This document shows positions 16,089 through 21,140 of a DNA stretch of 21,140 nucleotides, in pieces. Where the stretch lies: positions 1 through 21,140 of the forward strand of contig JABDMQ010000377.1 in assembly GCA_013001365.1 (NCBI GenBank), read 5' to 3'. Within the stretch, counting starts at the first letter, position 1. Every line of letters starts with the position of its first letter. The notes beneath the pieces are model-generated. The model was not told the DNA's origin and searched no databases. It was given only the letters and a program-made list of their open reading frames with translations. Made by a program: the position numbers and the translations under genes. Source of the stretch: Flavobacteriaceae bacterium. Lineage in GTDB: Bacteria > Bacteroidota > Bacteroidia > Flavobacteriales > Flavobacteriaceae.

Positions 16089-17354
16089 ATGCGAAGATGT
16101 CTTTTCTATGTACTGATCATATGCTTATTTTCCTTTAAAGGCCTTGCTCAAGAACCCGAAAAGATTGGTGAAAGCAATGAAACTGAAAATGACTCCATAA
16201 AGAAAATTGAATTAGTTAAGAGCTTGGGCAATGGATACTTGCCTTCTAGGTATTTTGACCTTGACCTTCGTTATCTTGTTAAATTCAATCAATACGAAGG
16301 TTTAAGGACCGGCTTAGGAGGAATAACTAACAATACATTTTCAGAAAAATATATAATTCAGGGATATGTTGTTTATGGATTCAAGGACCACAGATTCAAA
16401 TATAGTGTTGGAGCTGGTTTCAGGATTTCAGAACAGACCAACACGTGGTTGCATGCGTCATACACAGATGACTTGCAGGAAACAGGAAGTTCGAGATACC
16501 TTACGGACAAACGATTCTTTCAACTCTTCGAGCCACGATTGTTCAATATCGACCTTTTCCATAAACATATTACAAAGGCATTGACCCTTGAGCATAGAAT
16601 CTCCGAAAAAGTCCTGACTGAGTCTCAACTCTCAATTAGTAAGATCGATCCTACTTATGACTATTCATTTGTTGTTGATAATCAAATGTTCTCCACTTAT
16701 GATTTAAGTATGTTGAAGGTCTCCGTTCAATGGAATCCCTTCACTGCAATTGAAAATGAAATGGAAACCACTGGTTATCCTCATTTCACATTTCAGTACA
16801 CTAAGAGCTTCGAAGATGTTATAAAAGGACAATTCAATTTTTCCAAATTCGATTTCAGAACAGTTTACAAATTAAGGCATGTCAATAAATCCTCTACTGA
16901 TTTTGTTTTATCTGCGGGCATTGCAAATGGCAAGACACCTTTGACACATCTCTATCATTCCTATCCTAATAACGTGAACAAGGAAACCATAATGCAACGT
17001 TTTTCGATTGCTGGAATAAATAGCTTTGAGACCATGTACTTCAATGAGTTCTTTTCTGATAGGTTTGCAATTTTTCAGATCAAGCATCGATTAAAGCCTT
17101 TTGATATATCGGAGCGTTTCAAGCCCGAGTTAGTCCTTATTTCGCGTTACGCCCTGGGCAATATGAGCGACATTAATAGGCATCAAGGCATATCCTTCAA
17201 TACACTTGAGAACGGGTATACAGAATCAGGCTTTGAACTCAATAAACTCCTCTTTGGATTCGGTCTTAGTTTTGCCTACAGATATGGTGCATACCATCTA
17301 CCAAGATTTGAGGATAATTTTGCATTTAAATTCACCTTTAACATCAATCTTTAA
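16089..17354 (+). CDS. Outer-membrane beta-barrel protein resembling the C-terminal half of DUF5686 proteins
   Basis: A 421-residue exported protein with a signal peptide (about 1-20, ending GLAQ). The mature chain has many short aromatic strands and features I associate with the DUF5686 barrel: YLPSRYFDLDLRYLVKFNQYEGLRTGLGG (two pieces within 51-80), GYVVYGFKDHRFKYSVG (about 91-107), and a final phenylalanine-rich strand (NFAFKFTFNINL). Full DUF5686 proteins also carry a CarboxypepD_reg-like N-terminal domain that is absent here. Its role is unknown, perhaps a channel or assembly protein. Only 3 bases separate it from the TlpA-like gene. Confidence 0.68.
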   Translation: MRRCLFYVLIICLFSFKGLAQEPEKIGESNETENDSIKKIELVKSLGNGYLPSRYFDLDLRYLVKFNQYEGLRTGLGGITNNTFSEKYIIQGYVVYGFKDHRFKYSVGAGFRISEQTNTWLHASYTDDLQETGSSRYLTDKRFFQLFEPRLFNIDLFHKHITKALTLEHRISEKVLTESQLSISKIDPTYDYSFVVDNQMFSTYDLSMLKVSVQWNPFTAIENEMETTGYPHFTFQYTKSFEDVIKGQFNFSKFDFRTVYKLRHVNKSSTDFVLSAGIANGKTPLTHLYHSYPNNVNKETIMQRFSIAGINSFETMYFNEFFSDRFAIFQIKHRLKPFDISERFKPELVLISRYALGNMSDINRHQGISFNTLENGYTESGFELNKLLFGFGLSFAYRYGAYHLPRFEDNFAFKFTFNINL

Positions 17355-17389
17355 TTAGGTGTAAAACCCTAATATCCATCCTATTTTTC

Positions 17390-17397
17390 TACCTTTG
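17390..17397 (+). promoter_or_regulatory. Promoter -7 box of the MMPL transporter gene
   Basis: TACCTTTG matches TAnnTTTG exactly, 18 bases before the start codon at 17416 and inside the 61-base gap after the barrel gene. No TTG at -33 spacing was seen, so the match is suggestive only. Confidence 0.55.
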
Positions 17398-17415
17398 CGG
17401 CATTATAGGTAAACT

Positions 17416-19815
17416 ATGACCAAACTTTTTTCCACAGGTTTCTGGGAAACTGTCGCAAGACTTATACTACGTAATAAAATCCTGATTCTCATTATGGTTG
17501 CAGCAGCAACCATTTTTTTGAGCTATCAATGGAAGAATATGCGTTTTACCTATACTGAAGCCAACCTCTTGCCAGATGAACATGACGTAAACAATACGTA
17601 TAACGATTTTCTCGACAAATTTGGTGAAGAGGGAAATCTCATCATTTTAGGTGTAAAGGACTCATCCCTCTTTACCGTTGAAAAACTGAATGCATGGAAT
17701 AAACTATCGCATGATTTTGGCGCATTCAAGGAAATAGAAACGGTTATCTCCCTTGGTGACCTGCAGAAGTTATCAAAGAACAACAAATCTGAAAGTTTCG
17801 ACATCCTTCCTTTCATCGAGGACTCGATTGCCTCAATGGAGCAGATAGAATCCTTAAAGGAGGAGTTGTTCACCAGGTACCCCTTCTATGATAATTTCCT
17901 TTTCAATACTGAATCCCAGACCGTACGATCGGCACTCTATCTCGACAAGGCTATCGTTAATAAACCAGCAAGAAAGGATTTCATTATCAATGACCTGATT
18001 CCAAAGGTTGCAGAATTTGAAAATGAATACAACCTTGATGTCAGGATATCAGGCATGCCTTATATCCGGACTTTGAATTCACAGAACATCATTGACGAGA
18101 TAGGAGTTTTCATTGCGTTTGCCCTTTTGGTCACATCGGTGATCTTCTTCTTCTTTTTCAGGTCTTATCGAGCTACCTTCATTTCGATGATCGTAGTCCT
18201 TATTGGGGTTATGTGGACTTTCGGAATCCTTGGACTATTGCAATATGAAATTACAGTTCTAACGGCATTGATCCCACCACTGATAATTGTTATTGGAATT
18301 CCAAACTGTATTTTCCTTATCAATAAATACCAGCACGAAGTCAAGAAGCATGGCAATAAAGTGAAATCGTTGCAACGTGTCATAACCAAGATCGGCAACG
18401 CTACCTTGATGACAAATGTAACAACAGCTTCGGGCTTTGCGACTTTCATAATTACCGACAGCAAGTTATTGACAGAATTCGGAATTGTTGCCTCATTGAG
18501 CATCCTGGCCATTTTCATTCTATGCTTACTTATCATACCAATAATATATAGTTTCATGCCTCATCCAAAGGACAAGCATCTTGAGCATCTAAATAAGCGA
18601 TGGATCAATGGGTTTGTAGATTGGATGGAACGAATGGTAAAACACCATAAAATAGCAATCTACGTTACCGCAGTTGTCCTTCTGGCCGCAAGTCTTATTG
18701 GCATAAATATGATACGAATCTCAGGAAGCTTGATCGAGGACATGCCGAAGAAAACGGAGTTTTATAAAGATATTCGTTTTTTTGAATCGGAGTTCAATGG
18801 AATCATGCCCTTAGAGATCATGGTAGATACCAAACGCAAAAAAGGAGTGATGAAGATCGCAACCCTTAAACGTATGAATGAATTGCAGGAGGTAATAGAA
18901 GAAACCCCTGAGTTATCAAAGCCTATTTCTGTTGTAGAATTGGTCAAATACGCCAAGCAAGCGTATTACAATGGCAACCCTAAATACTATCAGTTACCAT
19001 CTTCACAAGAGAATAGCTTCATCCTTTCCTATGTCAAGAATTCTTCATCTGATGTTAGTCTTTTGAAGAATTTCGTAGACAGCACAGGACGGTACGCTAG
19101 GATTACCACCTTCATGAAAGATATTGGTACTGACAAAATGGAACGTATTGAAGAGGATTTACAGAACAAGATCAATAACGTGTTCGACAAAGAGCGATAT
19201 GATGTAACAATGACTGGCAAGGCATTGGTTTTTCAGAAAGGTACCAAGTACCTGGTTAACAATTTGGTCCTGTCTTTATCATTGGCGATATTCTTGATAT
19301 CATTATTCATGGCTTATATGTTCCGTTCCTTTAGGATGATAATTGTCTCATTGATTCCAAACTTGCTACCACTGCTTGTTACAGCCGGGTTAATGGGATA
19401 TCTCGGTGTGCCTATCAAGCCATCTACCATTTTGGTTTTCAGCATTGCTTTCGGTATCTCGGTGGACGACACTATTCACTTCTTGGCAAAATACCGTCAA
19501 GAGCTTCAAGCCAACAACTGGAAAATCAGGAAATCTGTATACGCTGCCTTAAGAGAAACAGGAGTGAGCATGTTCTACACCTCAATCGTCCTGTTTTTTG
19601 GGTTCTCGGTATTTACGATCTCAAGTTTTGGAGGAACTGTTGCGCTAGGCGCTTTGGTCTCAGCTACCTTATTATTTGCTATGTTGGCAAACTTACTATT
19701 ATTACCATCCTTATTATTGTCCTTGGAAAGAAGCATTGCCAACCAAGAGGTGCTCAAAGAACCTGTCTTCAATATCATCCCAGAAGAAGAGGACCAAGTT
19801 AATTCTACATCATAA
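17416..19815 (+). CDS. MMPL / RND superfamily transporter (HAE3-like)
   Basis: A 799-residue inner-membrane protein with the RND two-repeat plan: one helix (about 22-40), a periplasmic domain, five helices (about 228-385), then the same again with helix 7 near 417-437 and five helices from about 616 to 775. Such proteins export lipids or hydrophobic compounds using the proton gradient. In the second repeat the motif GISVDDTIHFLAKYRQE carries the paired acidic residues Asp684/Asp685; the matching place in the first repeat is GIPNCIFLINKYQHE, with Asn297 instead. No periplasmic adaptor or outer-membrane factor is next to it. The barrel protein upstream is a possible but unproven partner. Substrate unknown. 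Confidence 0.92.
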   Translation: MTKLFSTGFWETVARLILRNKILILIMVAAATIFLSYQWKNMRFTYTEANLLPDEHDVNNTYNDFLDKFGEEGNLIILGVKDSSLFTVEKLNAWNKLSHDFGAFKEIETVISLGDLQKLSKNNKSESFDILPFIEDSIASMEQIESLKEELFTRYPFYDNFLFNTESQTVRSALYLDKAIVNKPARKDFIINDLIPKVAEFENEYNLDVRISGMPYIRTLNSQNIIDEIGVFIAFALLVTSVIFFFFFRSYRATFISMIVVLIGVMWTFGILGLLQYEITVLTALIPPLIIVIGIPNCIFLINKYQHEVKKHGNKVKSLQRVITKIGNATLMTNVTTASGFATFIITDSKLLTEFGIVASLSILAIFILCLLIIPIIYSFMPHPKDKHLEHLNKRWINGFVDWMERMVKHHKIAIYVTAVVLLAASLIGINMIRISGSLIEDMPKKTEFYKDIRFFESEFNGIMPLEIMVDTKRKKGVMKIATLKRMNELQEVIEETPELSKPISVVELVKYAKQAYYNGNPKYYQLPSSQENSFILSYVKNSSSDVSLLKNFVDSTGRYARITTFMKDIGTDKMERIEEDLQNKINNVFDKERYDVTMTGKALVFQKGTKYLVNNLVLSLSLAIFLISLFMAYMFRSFRMIIVSLIPNLLPLLVTAGLMGYLGVPIKPSTILVFSIAFGISVDDTIHFLAKYRQELQANNWKIRKSVYAALRETGVSMFYTSIVLFFGFSVFTISSFGGTVALGALVSATLLFAMLANLLLLPSLLLSLERSIANQEVLKEPVFNIIPEEEDQVNSTS

Positions 19816-19843
19816 AAAAACCGCCAACTTTTCGGTTGGCGGT
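19814..19843 (-). terminator. Strong stem-loop with T tract facing the minus strand
   Basis: ACCGCCAAC (19820-19828) pairs perfectly with GTTGGCGGT (19835-19843) around a TTTTCG loop. On the plus strand it is followed by CAAAAG, but on the minus strand by seven T bases (complement of 19814-19820). So it is best read as a terminator for a transcript moving leftwards. No minus-strand gene lies to its right before asnS. Confidence 0.6.
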
Positions 19844-19850
19844 CAAAAGT

Positions 19851-19899
19851 ATGATAAATCCCCATTTATCATAGAGCTTGATAATTAAACCTTATCAAG
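19851..19899. repeat. Two consecutive perfect inverted repeats after the transporter gene
   Basis: ATGATAAAT/ATTTATCAT (19851-19872) has a CCCC loop and 9 paired bases. CTTGATAA/TTATCAAG (19877-19899) has 8 paired bases and a 7-base loop. Both are perfect. They lie directly after the minus-facing terminator, with no coding frame of note. Confidence 0.65.
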
Positions 19900-19953
19900 T
19901 AACATATTGACTAATAGCATATCAAATATACTAAATTATTTAATTCCTTTTGT

Positions 19954-19974
19954 AGGGGAAAATCCCCTTTTTTT
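19954..19974 (+). terminator. Plus-strand terminator before asnS
   Basis: AGGGGA (19954-19959) pairs with TCCCCT (19963-19968) around AAA, and the T run continues to 19974. It is the only plus-oriented terminator in the gap and probably ends the transporter transcript, or a small RNA that covers the upstream stems. Confidence 0.7.
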
Positions 19975-20009
19975 GAATAGATGGGCAATGCTTAAACCCA
20001 TTAAAGATT

Positions 20010-20017
20010 TATCTTTG
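20010..20017 (+). promoter_or_regulatory. Promoter -7 box of asnS
   Basis: TATCTTTG is an exact TAnnTTTG match, 21 bases before the asnS start and after the upstream terminator. No TTG at -33 spacing was found. Confidence 0.6.
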
Positions 20018-20038
20018 CAGCTTAATGATCATTTCAGA

Positions 20039-21140
20039 ATGAAAACCAGTAAAATAAAAACATTACTATCACAGGGGAAAAAACAAGTTGAAGTAGAAGT
20101 TAAAGGGTGGGTAAGGACATTTCGTGCCAATCGATTCATTGCCCTTAATGATGGGTCTACGATAAACAATATTCAATGCGTTGTCGATTTCGAGAATACT
20201 GATGAAGAACTCCTAAAACGTATCAATACAGGAGCTTCCTTACAGATTAAAGGACTATTGGTCGAGAGTCAAGGTAAAGGCCAAACAGTTGAGATTCAGG
20301 TTTCGGACATCACGGTACTAGGGGATTCTGACCCTGACGACTACCCTATACAGCCTAAGAAGCATACCATGGAATTCTTGCGAGAGAATGCGCATTTACG
20401 AGTGCGTACCAATACCTTCAGTGCGGTTATGAGATTGCGAAGTACTTTGTCTTTTGCCGTTCATAAATATTTTCAGGACAATGGTTTCTATTATGTCAAT
20501 ACACCAATAATAACAGGAAGTGATGCTGAAGGCGCCGGTGAGATGTTCAAGGTGACTGCATTGGATATCAAAAATCCACCTTTCGATGAGAAAGGAGAAA
20601 TAGATTATTCCAAGGATTTCTTTGGTAAAGAGACCAATTTAACGGTTTCAGGGCAATTAGAAGCTGAGAATTATGCTATGGCCTTAGGCAATGTTTATAC
20701 CTTCGGACCTACATTCAGGGCAGAAAACAGCAATACTTCGCGTCACCTCTCAGAGTTTTGGATGATTGAGCCAGAAATGGCATTCTATGAATTAAGCGAT
20801 AACATGGACCTAGCCGAGGACTTCATTAAATATGTCGTACAATATGCAATGGACCATTGCAAAGATGACCTTGAATTCCTGGAAAAACGACTGCTCGATG
20901 AAGAAAAAGGGAAACCGCAGATAGAGAGAAGCGACATGTCGCTTATTGAAAAATTGCATTTCGTTACTGACAATAATTTCAAGAGAGTAACATATACAGA
21001 GGCCATTGAGATTCTACGAAATTCAAAACCCAACAAGAAAAAGAAATTCAAATATCTCATAGATGGTTGGGGAGCCGATCTGCAAAGCGAACATGAACGT
21101 TTCTTGGTAGAAAAACATTTTAAATGCCCTGTGATCCTAT
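20039..21140 (+). CDS. asnS: Asparaginyl-tRNA synthetase (partial, 3' end off the window)
   Basis: A class IIb aminoacyl-tRNA synthetase that charges tRNA-Asn with asparagine. The first 367 residues are visible. The N-terminal OB-fold anticodon-binding domain begins with VKGWVRTFRANRFIALNDGS. The catalytic domain carries TPIITGSDAEGAGEMF near motif 1 and the motif 2 segment GPTFRAENSNTSRHLSEFW (about residues 222-240), followed by MIEPEMAF. The frame runs open to the window edge; bacterial AsnRS is usually about 460-480 residues, so about 100-115 are missing, including motif 3. Confidence 0.96.
   Translation, partial: MKTSKIKTLLSQGKKQVEVEVKGWVRTFRANRFIALNDGSTINNIQCVVDFENTDEELLKRINTGASLQIKGLLVESQGKGQTVEIQVSDITVLGDSDPDDYPIQPKKHTMEFLRENAHLRVRTNTFSAVMRLRSTLSFAVHKYFQDNGFYYVNTPIITGSDAEGAGEMFKVTALDIKNPPFDEKGEIDYSKDFFGKETNLTVSGQLEAENYAMALGNVYTFGPTFRAENSNTSRHLSEFWMIEPEMAFYELSDNMDLAEDFIKYVVQYAMDHCKDDLEFLEKRLLDEEKGKPQIERSDMSLIEKLHFVTDNNFKRVTYTEAIEILRNSKPNKKKKFKYLIDGWGADLQSEHERFLVEKHFKCPVIL

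Noticed and set aside
18165..18557. Minus-strand open frame of 130 codons
   Set aside because: It is antisense to the MMPL transporter helices; the hydrophobicity is a mirror of the real gene, and no domain is visible.
19816..20038. tRNA gene in the structured gap
   Set aside because: The stems do not form a cloverleaf, and no T-loop (GTTCGA) or CCA-like acceptor pattern was seen.

Overview
The window looks like chromosomal DNA of a member of the Bacteroidota, most likely a flavobacterium. The supporting evidence is low GC content, several matches to the Bacteroidota -7 promoter box TAnnTTTG, no clear Shine-Dalgarno sequences, DUF5916- and DUF5686-type outer-membrane barrels, lipoprotein signals, and the conserved gene order rplM-rpsI-rpsB-tsf-pyrH-frr followed later by asnS. 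No rRNA, tRNA, CRISPR array or transposon was seen. No non-coding gap exceeds 300 bases.

Left part (1-6358). A GH3 beta-glycosidase lipoprotein on the minus strand runs off the left edge. Divergent from it are an exported cupin, a secreted two-repeat protein, a GNAT acetyltransferase, a PaiB-type FMN-binding protein, a diacylglycerol/sphingoid-base kinase family protein and a six-helix membrane protein. This is a mosaic of small metabolic and envelope genes.

Middle part (6384-10789, minus strand). A large DUF5916 outer-membrane protein lies next to a tight two-gene unit. The first gene of the unit encodes a stand-alone TIR domain with the catalytic Glu in place. Three bases later a second gene encodes a TIR-like domain fused to an RDD membrane domain. 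The second TIR has Arg where the NADase Glu is expected. I infer a signalling or defence pair with a soluble TIR enzyme and a membrane-anchored, catalytically degenerate TIR partner. It is the best candidate in the window for an undescribed system.

Right part (11025-21140, plus strand). The translation operon rplM-rpsI, rpsB-tsf, pyrH-frr has clear terminators after tsf and frr, an attenuator-like hairpin between rpsB and tsf, and a structured leader of three inverted repeats before rpsB. Then comes a set of envelope genes: a TlpA-like thioredoxin lipid-side protein, an outer-membrane barrel resembling the C-terminal half of DUF5686 proteins, and an MMPL/RND-type transporter. After an unusual 223-base gap holding four perfect stem-loops, asnS begins and runs off the right edge.
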